A stretch of 64,000 bases of DNA from Permianibacter fluminis (GTDB taxonomy: Bacteria > Pseudomonadota > Gammaproteobacteria > Enterobacterales > Permianibacteraceae). The notes beneath the pieces are model-generated. The model ran no database searches. It was not told the DNA's origin and saw only the letters and a list, made by a program, of their open reading frames with translations. The translations under genes were made by a program, and so were the position numbers. Positions 8,784 to 18,086 of the stretch are shown here, in pieces. Every line of letters begins with the position of its first letter. Positions within the stretch are counted from its first letter, which is position 1. Location of the stretch: the NCBI RefSeq assembly GCF_013179735.1, contig NZ_JABMEG010000001.1, forward strand, positions 2,418,001 through 2,482,000, read 5' to 3'.

Positions 8784-10415
8784 ATGCCGACCGTCACATA
8801 CACCTCCCGCATTCGTATCGCGCCGGGCCACATGCCGGGCGTGCAGTACAGCATTGCGTTCAAGCTCAAGGACTATGAGCCGAGCATCGAATTTGACAGC
8901 GAAGAACACCGCGCGATCGGCGGCGGCGCCTCACAGTTTGTCCATTTGCGTGATGATGGTGAGTGGCAGATCACCACTGAGCCGATGACTGGTAGCACCT
9001 TCGATGTGTTCCATGAGTTTCTGGCTAGTGTTGGCGACGGCCAGGAATTCACCTGGGACTTTTACGCCGACAGTCTGAACGCCGATGGCACGCCGGTAGT
9101 GGTGCGCCCGGTCACCGTCCAGCTGGTAGACCGTAACGTCAAGCCGAAGCGCTGGAAAAAGCCCGGCTATTTCGAATTCTCGTTCAAGGTCCGCCAGTGT
9201 GACTCGCCGCTGCTCGCGGAGAACTTCTACTTTGACTTTGATCTGACCAAGGCCAACGCCGATATTCTGGCGGCATTGGGCTTTACCTATACCCGCACCG
9301 GCGATCTGTACGCGCTGCGCGATGATGGTATCTACCATAAGTATTCCGCCAACGTTTCCAGCAGCCACTATGACGCTATCAATGCGCGTGAGATGGGGCC
9401 GTGGTTCGGCGGGTCTGTAACCAACAATTTGCTCTATTCGTCTGACATATCAAACGGAGCTTGGCCAACATCCAGCACCTCAAAAAGCGCTGCGACATCG
9501 ATAATCGAGGGTGGCGTTGCGCGGACGCTCACTCCGTCAAGCACCTCCGCGAACATCACGCAGAATATCGGCACTTTCACCGGGTCTGCAGAGACCTACT
9601 ATGCAATTGTCGAGACCAGCAACAAAGTCGGAGTCGCTATTTACAACGTCACGACCTTGGCGCACGTCGTCATGGGGGAATTTGATTGCACGACTGGCGT
9701 AGCCGCGCTGTACAGCGGTACTGGCACTGTCCGGATGTGGAAGATTCGCAATGCAGGGCCAAATGGCAGCGCACCTGTTTGGCTTTGCGCAGTGACTGGA
9801 ACCGGGGTGTCTGGCAATAGCCGGCGCGTTTATGTCTACCCGGACAGGGTTGCCGGCACGCAATCCGCGACTATGCATCATGGGCAGTTGACTGCTGGCG
9901 AAATGGTGTCGCCACCGGTCGTTACCGGAGCCGCTACGGCAACACGCGGCGCTGACGTGATCACGCTCACCGATCTGCCTGACTGGCTGGGCAATGCCAC
10001 TGAAATCACGATTGGCGCCGTCTTCGATTTGCTCGACAGCTATCCGCTTCCACTTTCTGGCCGACTAGTTGAGCTCAATGACGGGTCCGATTCAGATCGG
10101 CACCTGCTGTATCGCTCTACGACCAACCTTGCGGCGATTACTACCTACGCGGGAACTTCGCAGGCATCGCTGTCGCGTACTATCGCCACTACTGGGCGCC
10201 ACCGCGCCGCCTACACTGCGAAGGCTGGCCGTTTTGCGCTCAGTGAAAACGGCGCCTCACCGGCTCTCGACTCTGCTGGCGTCATGCCACTCATTTCACA
10301 GTTGCATCTGGGGCACAAGGGCGGCGGCGTTAGTCCTGCCACCTGTTACATTTCGCGCGTGCTGATCGATGCACGTGCTTACAGCAATGCCGAGCTGCAA
10401 GGCTGGGCCGCCTGA
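8784..10415 (+). CDS. Tail tip protein, Dit-position N-domain plus LamG-like C-domain
   Basis: This 543-residue protein starts 3 bp after the tape measure gene. Residues 1-145 (VTYTSRIRIAPGHMPGVQYS..., WKKPGYFEFSFKVRQCD) form a compact tail-associated domain; from about 210 the sequence changes to Ser/Thr-rich beta structure (SNGAWPTSSTSKSAATSI...), and the last 170 residues look like a laminin-G/concanavalin-type adhesion fold (ALSENGASPALDSAG, LHLGHKGGG, RVLIDARAYSNAELQGW). Position suggests a distal tail or receptor-binding component. The mosaic architecture suggests the C-terminal half was exchanged between phages. Its stop overlaps the next start. Confidence 0.65.
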   Translation: MPTVTYTSRIRIAPGHMPGVQYSIAFKLKDYEPSIEFDSEEHRAIGGGASQFVHLRDDGEWQITTEPMTGSTFDVFHEFLASVGDGQEFTWDFYADSLNADGTPVVVRPVTVQLVDRNVKPKRWKKPGYFEFSFKVRQCDSPLLAENFYFDFDLTKANADILAALGFTYTRTGDLYALRDDGIYHKYSANVSSSHYDAINAREMGPWFGGSVTNNLLYSSDISNGAWPTSSTSKSAATSIIEGGVARTLTPSSTSANITQNIGTFTGSAETYYAIVETSNKVGVAIYNVTTLAHVVMGEFDCTTGVAALYSGTGTVRMWKIRNAGPNGSAPVWLCAVTGTGVSGNSRRVYVYPDRVAGTQSATMHHGQLTAGEMVSPPVVTGAATATRGADVITLTDLPDWLGNATEITIGAVFDLLDSYPLPLSGRLVELNDGSDSDRHLLYRSTTNLAAITTYAGTSQASLSRTIATTGRHRAAYTAKAGRFALSENGASPALDSAGVMPLISQLHLGHKGGGVSPATCYISRVLIDARAYSNAELQGWAA

Positions 10416-13400
10416 TGCGTACGGATCTGCCGCAAACCTACCTCGACGCAGCCGCCAGCGAGCGACATCAGCTGCGGCTGGTGGTCGAGATCGAATTCGA
10501 CGCCAGCAACCGGTTCTATTTCACCTCGCACGCGGACATCAAGAACATCCCCGGCACGGTTGTCTATAACAGCGTCAAGGGTCTGAGTGCGTTCAGCCAA
10601 AAGCTGAACATGATCGCGGCGCGTGCCGAGATCGGTGAAATCAACTTTGAGCTGGTAGACAAGAACCGTTATGTGACCGACCTGTTCCGGGCGCAGGCCA
10701 GTGCGGGCCGTGGCATCAATGGCCGCACTGTGAGGGTTTATCAGGCGCGCAAGGTTGGTGTCGTTGCACCGGACTTTCTGACCGACTTTGGTTTGTTCCA
10801 AACGCAGGAAATTGCCAAAGACGTCAAGACTGACGGCGGCCGTTACAAAATCCAGTGTCAGGATGTGCAGCGCAATCTGCGTCCGGAGATTTTCAACCCG
10901 GCCAAAACGCGGCTGGCCAGCAATTTCATGAAAGGCGCCACCACGCTGACGGTATATCAGACCGCTGAGTTTGAGTTCTGTCCGCATGGCCCTAGCTTCA
11001 CCGATGCGCCTGGCACACTGGCCGCGCCGCTGAAAGTGATTTACGTGACAATCAGCAGCGATGCCGGCAAAGAGATTTGCCGAGCCACCGCCAAGACCAG
11101 TACCACGTTCACCATCACCGGCCGCGGCCTGTTTGGCACCCGTGAACTTGACCACATCATCGATGGCTCACCGGGCGCGGATAACGGCCCGGAAGTGATC
11201 GAGTTCATCTACTTGGAACTGCCGGCGCCGAAATTTGCTTACGCCATCGCCACCGGTCGCATGTTAGGGCAGGGCGGTGCGGACGCATCGCTGTACACCT
11301 TGCCAAGCCGTTGGCGCCTCGACATCGCCGAAAGCTTCATGGTGTTGACCGACTTCAACAACGCCGATGGCCACATCACGGACTGGTACAACCCTGCGGA
11401 CGATACTGGTCTCGTTTTGCGCATTGACGGCGCCGAGAAAACCGAAGGCAAAGCGTGGCTTGAAACGCAGGTGCTGTTGCCGATGGGCGCGTTCATGCCG
11501 GTCAACAGCAAAGGGCAGCTCGGGTTGCGGCGCATGACGCGCGTGCTGTCAGATGCCGCCACCATCAGCACGTTCGATGAGCGCTGCCTGACCAAGATCG
11601 ATGACATCAGCTACAACCTGGCGGAAATCTACAACCGCTATGTGCTCAATTGGTCGTATTTGAATCTGACCGACAAGCCGAAGTATTGGCGCAACGATGA
11701 GGTAATCGACCAGCCCAGCATCGACAAATGGAAAAAGGAGCAAACCAAGGAACTGAGTTTCCAAACGCTGCACGCCTCCCGTCACACGCGTACCGTCACC
11801 CGGTCTTGCATCAACTGGCTGCGCGACATGTATGCCGGCCCGCCGATCAACACCAAGCTATCGTTGATGCCGGCATACGACACCATTGAAGTCGGCGACG
11901 TGCACCGGGTCAAAGTGAGCCACATCCCGGATCACTTGGGGCTGGACAGCCTCGACCGCGCCATGATGATCATCGGGGCCAGCATCGACCAAGACACCGG
12001 CAAAGTGCAGGCCGAGATGTTTGGTTCCACCTTCGCGGCGACCCCGTTGGCGGATTTGCTGAGCGGCAACGCCGTGGAGCTGCCCGATGCCTGGTACAAC
12101 AGCCAAGGCACCGCGCTGACCGCGCTGAGCGGTTGTGTGATCAGTGGCGGGGTTATGACCAGCGCGCCGACCGCCGGCATCAACGGCGGCGCCGATATCA
12201 CCGCCACCGGTTCGATTTTCTATTACCTCGGGGATCTGACAATCCCGTCGTCGGTGATCCTGAACATCACCGGCAATGTTTGGCTGCGTGTGCGCGGCCA
12301 TCTGCAAATCGAGGGTGAGATTCGCGGCATCGGTGGCGGCATGGCCGCCGGGCAATCGGGCTTCATCGGACCGACCGAGTCTGGCGGCGCCTTGCGCGCG
12401 GATTGGCGGCCGGCAATCGAGGTGGATAGTTTCCCCGGCCCGAAGGTTGCCGGCAAAGTCGCCGCGCTGCCGATGTTTGGTTTGGACAACGCTGGCGGCG
12501 TGCTGAAGGGCATGCCGAAGGATTTGCGCGGCACCGGCAGCGCGAATGCCGGCGCACTGTATGACGACGCCAGTGCGGCCGGTGGTGTCGGTGTGGCCGG
12601 CGGTGCCGGCTTGATGATCACCTCGCGCGGTGGTGGTCTCGGCGCTGCAGGCAAAGTCAATATCAGTGGCGCGGCAGGTAATGCTGGCGGCATTGTGAAT
12701 TTCCAGAACGTGCCGAACTGGCAGTTTCAGGCCAGCAGCTCCGGTGGTGGCGCACCTGGCTGTCTGCTCTGGACGCTCGATGGCGCACTCGCAACCGTGC
12801 CGATTTTGCCGGGCCGGTTCATCGCGGATTATGGCGCCCTCAATTACGGCGCCGGCTTTGTGCCAGCGCACCGGCAAAAGAACTTCCGCCCGATCGGCGC
12901 GAACCTGCAGGCGAAAGACTATGCCCGCGTGTTCAAGTACCACAGCTACAACCCGGGGAAGGGTGGCGAGCAGGTGGGCTTGAGTGCATGCCGTATTGTT
13001 TTCATCCCGCCGTCGCTTTCGCCCTATCCGGATTATGTTACCCCGCAGATCGATGCCGTGGCGGACGCTGCAGCAAACGCGACGACCGACATCTCGCTGG
13101 TCGCTCGCGGGCAATGCGTGGCCACTGGAAACACCATTAAGAAAGTCGGCGGTTCGGTGGCATGGGACTCCGATTGCTATTCGCGTGACAGCTACACCGG
13201 TGGCGCTTTTGTCTCGTTTCGGCCGCAGCAAGCAAACGCAGCGCTGATGGTCGGACTCAACAGCGACCCGTCGACGGACCAGAACTACGCCTCTATCGAT
13301 TACGCCCTGTATTGCCGCACGGACGGGACAATTTACGCCTACATAAACGGCACCAGTCAGGGGCAGAAAGGCACCTATGTTGCCGGCGATGTGCTCGCCG

Positions 13401-14515
13401 TCACCTACGATGGCGTCAAGGTCCGCTGGTTGAAGAACGGCGCGGTGATTTTCTCCGTGACCGCAGCAGCGGATCAAACGCTGTTCATGGATTCATCGTT
13501 CAGCAGTCCGCTTGGCCTGATCACTGCGGTCCGGTTTGGCCCGATGACCTCCAACAATTGGGCAGACGTGGGCGGCGCAAACCGTCCGGAGGACAACGCC
13601 ACGCTCGGCGCCAACCTCGCCACCAACGTCACCAACCGATACACCACGCACCTGGCTCGCAACAGCGGTGACAGCACCGCGTTGGAAACGGTGATCCAGC
13701 GCATCGGCAACACCGGGAAGCCACTCAACCAACGTTTTCTGCGCGCGTTTCATGCTCCGGGTACGCAGGCAGCGAAGGGCGGTACCGGGATCAGCGCGGC
13801 AGATGTGGGCAGCACGGCCACGATCACCATTCCGGCGTGGACATTGGAAACGGATGTCGGGTCCATCAGTTACAACTCGGGCTCGATCACCGGGCTCTCG
13901 TTCAGCACCAAGTACTTTGTTTACTGCACTGACTCAGATCTGCAGGGCGGCGCGGTGACCTATGTGGCCAGCACCGACTACAAGGCGCCTTCGCAGAATG
14001 CCGATCGTGTTTTTGTCGGCAGCATCACCACGCCTGCAGACGGTGGCGGCGGTACCGGTGGCGGCTCGGGTGGTGGTGATTACTGCGTGGCAGTGACGGC
14101 GTTGTTGCCGGATGTCGCCGGCGGCAAACCGTGGCGCGCTGCGCTGGCGCGGGCCGGTAAAGACTTGTGGGTGTTGAACGACACCGATGACGGCACCGTG
14201 GTCTGGCCGATCCGCTCGGTGGATTTTGCTACCGCCGATTGCCTCGAGCTGGAAACGGTTTCCGGCATCAAGCTGACCATTAGCACCAGCACACCGATCA
14301 CGCTCAAAGGCGGCGAGGTCATTCGCTCTCCGGAGTGCCTTGGCCGCGAGGTGCCGGTGCTGGATGCCGGCGTGTTCCGCTGGGAACCGGTGATCGCGCT
14401 ACGCCCAGCCGGTTTGCAAATGGTGGCGCGTGTTCATGCCGACCAACTCACGTACGCGGCCGGCGATCAGCCTGACCGTTACATCCTCACGCACAACGTC
14501 AACCAGAAGCCCTGA
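10415..14515 (+). CDS. Tail tip/baseplate hub protein with C-terminal Hint-like domain
   Basis: A 1366-residue protein. Residues 1-545 are a baseplate-hub-like region (gpJ/gp27 position; VVEIEFDASNRFYFTSHADIK). Residues about 600-760 are Gly-rich (GGVGVAGGAGLMITSRGGGLG), typical of tip fibres. About 890-1020 resembles a SPRY/concanavalin-like module (ALMVGLNSDPST, VTYDGVKVRWLKNG). After a Gly-rich linker (1207-1221), residues 1224-1366 look like a Hint (hedgehog/intein) fold: an initial Cys (CVAVTALLPD), a LETVSGIKLTISTSTPI strand pair, then TYAAGDQPDRYILTHN ending in His-Asn. The usual block-B histidine is not obvious. It likely binds the host receptor; whether the Hint part self-cleaves is unknown. 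Confidence 0.75.
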   Translation: MRTDLPQTYLDAAASERHQLRLVVEIEFDASNRFYFTSHADIKNIPGTVVYNSVKGLSAFSQKLNMIAARAEIGEINFELVDKNRYVTDLFRAQASAGRGINGRTVRVYQARKVGVVAPDFLTDFGLFQTQEIAKDVKTDGGRYKIQCQDVQRNLRPEIFNPAKTRLASNFMKGATTLTVYQTAEFEFCPHGPSFTDAPGTLAAPLKVIYVTISSDAGKEICRATAKTSTTFTITGRGLFGTRELDHIIDGSPGADNGPEVIEFIYLELPAPKFAYAIATGRMLGQGGADASLYTLPSRWRLDIAESFMVLTDFNNADGHITDWYNPADDTGLVLRIDGAEKTEGKAWLETQVLLPMGAFMPVNSKGQLGLRRMTRVLSDAATISTFDERCLTKIDDISYNLAEIYNRYVLNWSYLNLTDKPKYWRNDEVIDQPSIDKWKKEQTKELSFQTLHASRHTRTVTRSCINWLRDMYAGPPINTKLSLMPAYDTIEVGDVHRVKVSHIPDHLGLDSLDRAMMIIGASIDQDTGKVQAEMFGSTFAATPLADLLSGNAVELPDAWYNSQGTALTALSGCVISGGVMTSAPTAGINGGADITATGSIFYYLGDLTIPSSVILNITGNVWLRVRGHLQIEGEIRGIGGGMAAGQSGFIGPTESGGALRADWRPAIEVDSFPGPKVAGKVAALPMFGLDNAGGVLKGMPKDLRGTGSANAGALYDDASAAGGVGVAGGAGLMITSRGGGLGAAGKVNISGAAGNAGGIVNFQNVPNWQFQASSSGGGAPGCLLWTLDGALATVPILPGRFIADYGALNYGAGFVPAHRQKNFRPIGANLQAKDYARVFKYHSYNPGKGGEQVGLSACRIVFIPPSLSPYPDYVTPQIDAVADAAANATTDISLVARGQCVATGNTIKKVGGSVAWDSDCYSRDSYTGGAFVSFRPQQANAALMVGLNSDPSTDQNYASIDYALYCRTDGTIYAYINGTSQGQKGTYVAGDVLAVTYDGVKVRWLKNGAVIFSVTAAADQTLFMDSSFSSPLGLITAVRFGPMTSNNWADVGGANRPEDNATLGANLATNVTNRYTTHLARNSGDSTALETVIQRIGNTGKPLNQRFLRAFHAPGTQAAKGGTGISAADVGSTATITIPAWTLETDVGSISYNSGSITGLSFSTKYFVYCTDSDLQGGAVTYVASTDYKAPSQNADRVFVGSITTPADGGGGTGGGSGGGDYCVAVTALLPDVAGGKPWRAALARAGKDLWVLNDTDDGTVVWPIRSVDFATADCLELETVSGIKLTISTSTPITLKGGEVIRSPECLGREVPVLDAGVFRWEPVIALRPAGLQMVARVHADQLTYAAGDQPDRYILTHNVNQKP

Positions 14516-14517
14516 AC

Positions 14518-14982
14518 ATGGAAAAAGTCCTGAATCTGCCGGACGTGAACCCGTCCGACACGGTGTACACCGACGGCCAAAATTTTGTGAAGGTGCGCGT
14601 GCTGGAGGTGCCGATCGATGCGGCCAGCGATCCGCAGGCGGCGCGCAACTGCATCGTGCTGGAGATCTCGGCGTCGGTGTGCGGTGCCGATGGCAAAGCG
14701 CTGCCAGATGACGCGCTCGGCTATCTGATCGCGCCGGCGAGCCGGCACACCAACCAGCTGCAGGGCATGGTGGAAAAGTCCATCGCCAGTCAAGGCACCG
14801 ACGCGCCCAAGTCACCGCCCGAACTGATCGAGGAATGGGTGGAAGAGCTGATGCTGAGCCACGCCAAACAAGCGCTGCTGTGGCTGGCCGCCAACCAGGT
14901 GAAGGCGCGGTTTGTGAAATACCAGCCGCCCGCACTGGTACCGGCCGAAGTCGTCACCGAAGAGGAACCGGCCCATGAGTGA
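14518..14982 (+). CDS. Phage protein of unknown function
   Basis: A 154-residue soluble protein that starts 2 bp after the hub gene and overlaps the muramidase gene by 8 bp, so it is co-translated with the late operon. The N-terminal third is beta-rich (FVKVRVLEVPIDAASDPQ, IVLEISASVCGADG) and the C-terminal half is helical with an acidic tail (EVVTEEEPAHE). I do not recognise it. Its position between tail tip and lysis genes suggests a tail accessory protein. Confidence 0.6.
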   Translation: MEKVLNLPDVNPSDTVYTDGQNFVKVRVLEVPIDAASDPQAARNCIVLEISASVCGADGKALPDDALGYLIAPASRHTNQLQGMVEKSIASQGTDAPKSPPELIEEWVEELMLSHAKQALLWLAANQVKARFVKYQPPALVPAEVVTEEEPAHE

Positions 14983-15448
14983 TTTTGAGCATGCGTTTGC
15001 TGTGGTGGTGACGGCCGAAGGTGGCTACGTGAATGATCTGGACGATCCGGGCGGTGAAACCAAGTTTGGCATCAGCAAGAGCAGCTATCCGGAAATCGAC
15101 ATCAAGAATCTGACCGTCGCGCAAGCCAAAGAGATTTACCGGCGCGATTACTGGGACGCCTGCAAATGCGATCTGCTGCCCAAACCGATGAACCTGCTGG
15201 TGTTTGATGCCGCCGTGAATCAGGGCGTGGATGCCGCCATCAAGCTGCTGCAAAAGGCGCTCGGCATCGCGCAAGACGGCAGGCTCGGACAAGCCACGCT
15301 GGCTGCCGCCAGCAACCGCCGCGCTGAGTTGCCGGCGCTGTACCTGGCGGAGCGCTCGATGCGTTACATGGGAACGCGCCACTTCGACAAATACGGTCGC
15401 GGCTGGCTCAAGCGGTTGTTTGTTTTGGCAGGGGAGGCGGCAGCATGA
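14975..15448 (+). CDS. GH108 N-acetylmuramidase endolysin
   Basis: A 157-residue endolysin. The N-terminal EGGYVNDLDDPGGETKFGIS is the signature of GH108 muramidases (ZliS-like), with the likely catalytic Glu at residue 15. A C-terminal segment about 75-155 (FDAAVNQGVDAAIKLLQKAL, DGRLGQATL) matches the peptidoglycan-binding half that accompanies this family. There is no signal peptide, so it needs the downstream holin for release. It overlaps its neighbours by 8 and 4 bp in a compact lysis cassette. It cleaves the glycan strands of peptidoglycan at lysis. Confidence 0.9.
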   Translation: MSDFEHAFAVVVTAEGGYVNDLDDPGGETKFGISKSSYPEIDIKNLTVAQAKEIYRRDYWDACKCDLLPKPMNLLVFDAAVNQGVDAAIKLLQKALGIAQDGRLGQATLAAASNRRAELPALYLAERSMRYMGTRHFDKYGRGWLKRLFVLAGEAAA

Positions 15449-15711
15449 TCACGCGATTGTTACAACGCTTTGTCGGCGAGCTGGTTTGTTCCAGCCGTGA
15501 CGGCAGTGTCTCGCTGAGCCGACTGGCGGCGGTCACAGCACATTTTCTGGCAGCGATTTTCTTTGTCTACCACAACCTGCAAACCGGCTACAACGAAGCG
15601 CTGTGGATTATCTATCTCGGCTTTGCGACTGGCCATGCGGTGTATGACAAGACGCTGATGCTGACCAAGGGCGGCAAGTCAGCCGCAACGCCGGCGGAGC
15701 CGAGCGAATGA
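15445..15711 (+). CDS. Holin-like membrane protein
   Basis: An 88-residue protein with two predicted membrane helices (about 25-45, LAAVTAHFLAAIFFVY; about 52-70, ALWIIYLGFATGHAVY) and a short charged tail. It overlaps the endolysin by 4 bp (ATGA) and the Rz gene by 4 bp. Size, topology and position between endolysin and spanin genes indicate a holin, which would permeabilise the inner membrane. No specific family was recognised, so function comes mainly from context. Confidence 0.7.
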   Translation: MITRLLQRFVGELVCSSRDGSVSLSRLAAVTAHFLAAIFFVYHNLQTGYNEALWIIYLGFATGHAVYDKTLMLTKGGKSAATPAEPSE

Positions 15712-16223
15712 ACCTGCTCGCGGCGGTGCCCTGGCCGTGGCGACTGGCAGCGATCGCTTCGATGGCTGCCGGCTGTGTCGCATTCGGCTACGTCAAGGGC
15801 TCCGCCGCTGTGCAGGACCATTGGGATCGGACGCTGTCGACCGAGACCATTGCGGCGGCGAAGGTGATCGTGAAGCAAGGGCAGGTGACCGAGCGCATCG
15901 TTATCCAGTACGTCGACCGGGTGCGATATATCCGCGAGACCGGCAAAGCAATCATCAAAGAGGTACCTGTTTATGTTCCGCTTGATACTCCTGATTTGCC
16001 TGCTGGCTTCCGGTGGCTGCACGACGCCGCCGCCGCGGGTACCGTTCCCGACCCCGCCGAGCGAGCTGATGCAGCTGCCGTCCCCGCTCAAACCGCTACC
16101 ACCACCGTCGTCGAAAACTACACCACCTGCAACACCACCCGCGAACAAGTGATCAAGCTGCAGCAGTGGATCCGCGAGCAGCAAAAAATCACCTCGCTCT
16201 GCTCAACACCTGTTGAGAGGTAA
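15708..16223 (+). CDS. Rz: Rz-like inner-membrane spanin
   Basis: A 171-residue protein with a single N-terminal membrane helix (about 10-30) followed by a helical periplasmic region (AAAKVIVKQGQVTERIVIQYV) and a Cys-containing C-terminus (NYTTCNTTREQVIKLQQW). This is the i-spanin layout. It overlaps the holin by 4 bp and contains the complete Rz1 gene in the +1 frame. Together with Rz1 it would span the periplasm and fuse inner and outer membranes at the last step of lysis. Confidence 0.8.
   Translation: MNLLAAVPWPWRLAAIASMAAGCVAFGYVKGSAAVQDHWDRTLSTETIAAAKVIVKQGQVTERIVIQYVDRVRYIRETGKAIIKEVPVYVPLDTPDLPAGFRWLHDAAAAGTVPDPAERADAAAVPAQTATTTVVENYTTCNTTREQVIKLQQWIREQQKITSLCSTPVER
15973..16152 (+). 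CDS. Rz1: Rz1-like outer-membrane spanin lipoprotein, nested in Rz
   Basis: A 59-residue frame lying wholly inside Rz, shifted by one base. It begins MFRLILLICLLASGGC, a short signal peptide with a lipobox cysteine at residue 16, and the mature part is extremely proline-rich (TTPPPRVPFPTPPSE), which is the hallmark of Rz1. AAGAGG lies about 9 bp before the ATG. The embedded arrangement is the lambda type. The mature lipoprotein would sit in the outer membrane and pair with Rz. Confidence 0.85.
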   Translation: MFRLILLICLLASGGCTTPPPRVPFPTPPSELMQLPSPLKPLPPPSSKTTPPATPPANK

Positions 16224-16235
16224 CGGAGTCAATCC

Positions 16236-18083
16236 ATGAAAGTCTTTGCACGCATCAGCGTTTTGCTGATGGCTCTGTGCGCCTGCGCTTACACCAGCGC
16301 CAGCGCGGCAGATCCGGCAAAACATGAGTACGAAACCGAGCAGCTGTTCCAGCCTATCCCAACCGATTACACGCCCAGCCAATTCGGCGGCGCGCCGTTC
16401 GACTGGCGCGAATACGGCGCCACCGCCACGCACGTGGATCGCAGTTCTGGCTGGATGTGGAAGCACGTCGGCGGTGACTGGATCGATCGCGCGGGTGTGG
16501 CACAGGGCTCGGCTGCCTGGCTGACGTGGCCGGCAAACGCGGTCAGCGGCCTCACCGCAGCAAACCGTTACTCGGTGGATGTGACCGAGCTGGTCAAGGC
16601 GGTGCGCGCCACCGGCAAATGGAACGCGCTGATCCTCAAAGCCAGCGGCAGCACGCGCAGCATTGCTGGCGCAAAAAATTCCGCCGCACCGGTGATCAAC
16701 GTGGTGTATGCCGACGGCACGGCCGGCGCGCTGGCCTGCCTGTATTCCACTCGCATGACCACCAGCACCAGCTACGTGGTTTCCAACAGCCCGACGCACA
16801 CGCTGCCGGCCGTGCTCGAGTTCGAGAAACCCAGCAAAGACATCATCAGCGCTACGCTGCTGATCACAGTCACCTCGCATCCATCCGGCAAGGCCACGAT
16901 CGCCGGCAATTTGCTGGATCCGCCGGTCAACACCAACCCGGTGGAATTCGGTGTGGCACGCAGCGCCGGGCCGCTCGATGAGGGCATCACCGCGCAGCCT
17001 GGCGTGATCGGCGCGCACCGGTATCTTGATGGTTCTGCTCGAGCGGAATTCATTTCCAGTTCTGGCCTGAACATCTATGCCGAACGTGACTATGACCCGT
17101 ACATCTGGGGCCGCGGCGAGCATGACTACACCAAGCTGCCGCACCGGGATCTCGGCAAATGGGTTGCTGCCGGCAACCAGTATCAGCTGGTCGATTCGCA
17201 GTACAAGGGGGAGGGCTTCGAGCCGTTGGCGCCCGGGCTCGGTGCCATGCGGGTGTCGATGCCGGCTACCGACGCCAAAACCGGGTCGGTTGTTGGCTAC
17301 TCCGGCACCACGGCCAGCATCGCCAAAATCTACATGCCGGAGCCGGAGTTCGGCCGGCTCGATCGGGTCTTCGTGCGTTACTACGTCCGCTGGGGCACGC
17401 CGCTCGACAACAGTTTCAAAAACCGGTTTGAAGTCAAACAGGGCCCGACCAGCACTCCGGTCTGGACCGACATGGGCGGCAAGTTCGGCATCACGCCGAG
17501 CCACGAAACCACCGATGGTGGTGTCAGCGGCACATCCGGAGGCGGCTACGGTTGGCAGATGCGGCTGTCATGGTCCGATCGCAATCCTGAGCTCGGCCCA
17601 CCGACCGGCGGCGCCACCACGCTCGGCGTGCACACCTATGACTTCGGCCTGCACAACCCGATTGGCCACCGCTACGGCGACGGCAAAAAGCCGCACATGC
17701 TGGGGCAGCAGGGCGGCTTGGGCGGGGTGATGTGGCCGGGCCAATGGTACGAAATTGAAATGATGGTCGACCTCAACACGCTGCTGCCAACCGCTCCAGG
17801 CTATCTGGCTGACGGCGCCGTGAAGGTCTGGGTGGATGGCCGCCTCGCGCTGGAAATGACCAACATGGTCATGCGCACCGCACCCATCTACACCCGCACC
17901 TACCGCGAGGGCTACATCCGCCCGGCCCGCGAACTCGGCATCCGCGATCTCTGGTTCAACTGGTTCCACGGAGGCAAGACCCGCAACACCGTCGACCGAA
18001 CTGTGTTCATCACCGGGGTAGTGTGGGGCAAGGAATACATTGGGCCGATGAGCCTCAACCCAACGGCTTTAGTTGCGCACTGA
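16236..18083 (+). CDS. Secreted jelly-roll protein, polysaccharide-lyase-like (prophage cargo)
   Basis: A 615-residue protein with a clear signal peptide (MKVFARISVLLMALCACAYTSASA, cleavage likely before ADPAKHE). Residues about 35-170 resemble a DNRLRE-type beta domain. The C-terminal half (about 340-610) has the pattern of a concanavalin-like polysaccharide-lyase fold: RVFVRYYVRWG, GYGWQMRLSW, GQWYEIEMMVDLN, GAVKVWVDGRLAL and WFNWFHGGKTRNTVDRTVFI ending in YIGPM. It sits 12 bp after the lysis genes but is exported, which is unusual for a virion component and suggests a lysogenic-conversion gene or a secreted depolymerase. Substrate and activity are unknown. Confidence 0.65.
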   Translation: MKVFARISVLLMALCACAYTSASAADPAKHEYETEQLFQPIPTDYTPSQFGGAPFDWREYGATATHVDRSSGWMWKHVGGDWIDRAGVAQGSAAWLTWPANAVSGLTAANRYSVDVTELVKAVRATGKWNALILKASGSTRSIAGAKNSAAPVINVVYADGTAGALACLYSTRMTTSTSYVVSNSPTHTLPAVLEFEKPSKDIISATLLITVTSHPSGKATIAGNLLDPPVNTNPVEFGVARSAGPLDEGITAQPGVIGAHRYLDGSARAEFISSSGLNIYAERDYDPYIWGRGEHDYTKLPHRDLGKWVAAGNQYQLVDSQYKGEGFEPLAPGLGAMRVSMPATDAKTGSVVGYSGTTASIAKIYMPEPEFGRLDRVFVRYYVRWGTPLDNSFKNRFEVKQGPTSTPVWTDMGGKFGITPSHETTDGGVSGTSGGGYGWQMRLSWSDRNPELGPPTGGATTLGVHTYDFGLHNPIGHRYGDGKKPHMLGQQGGLGGVMWPGQWYEIEMMVDLNTLLPTAPGYLADGAVKVWVDGRLALEMTNMVMRTAPIYTRTYREGYIRPARELGIRDLWFNWFHGGKTRNTVDRTVFITGVVWGKEYIGPMSLNPTALVAH

Positions 18084-18086
18084 ACG

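Noticed and set aside
11858-13477. 539-residue minus-strand open frame
   Set aside because: Antisense of the tail hub gene; rich in Arg, His and Gly with no family pattern.
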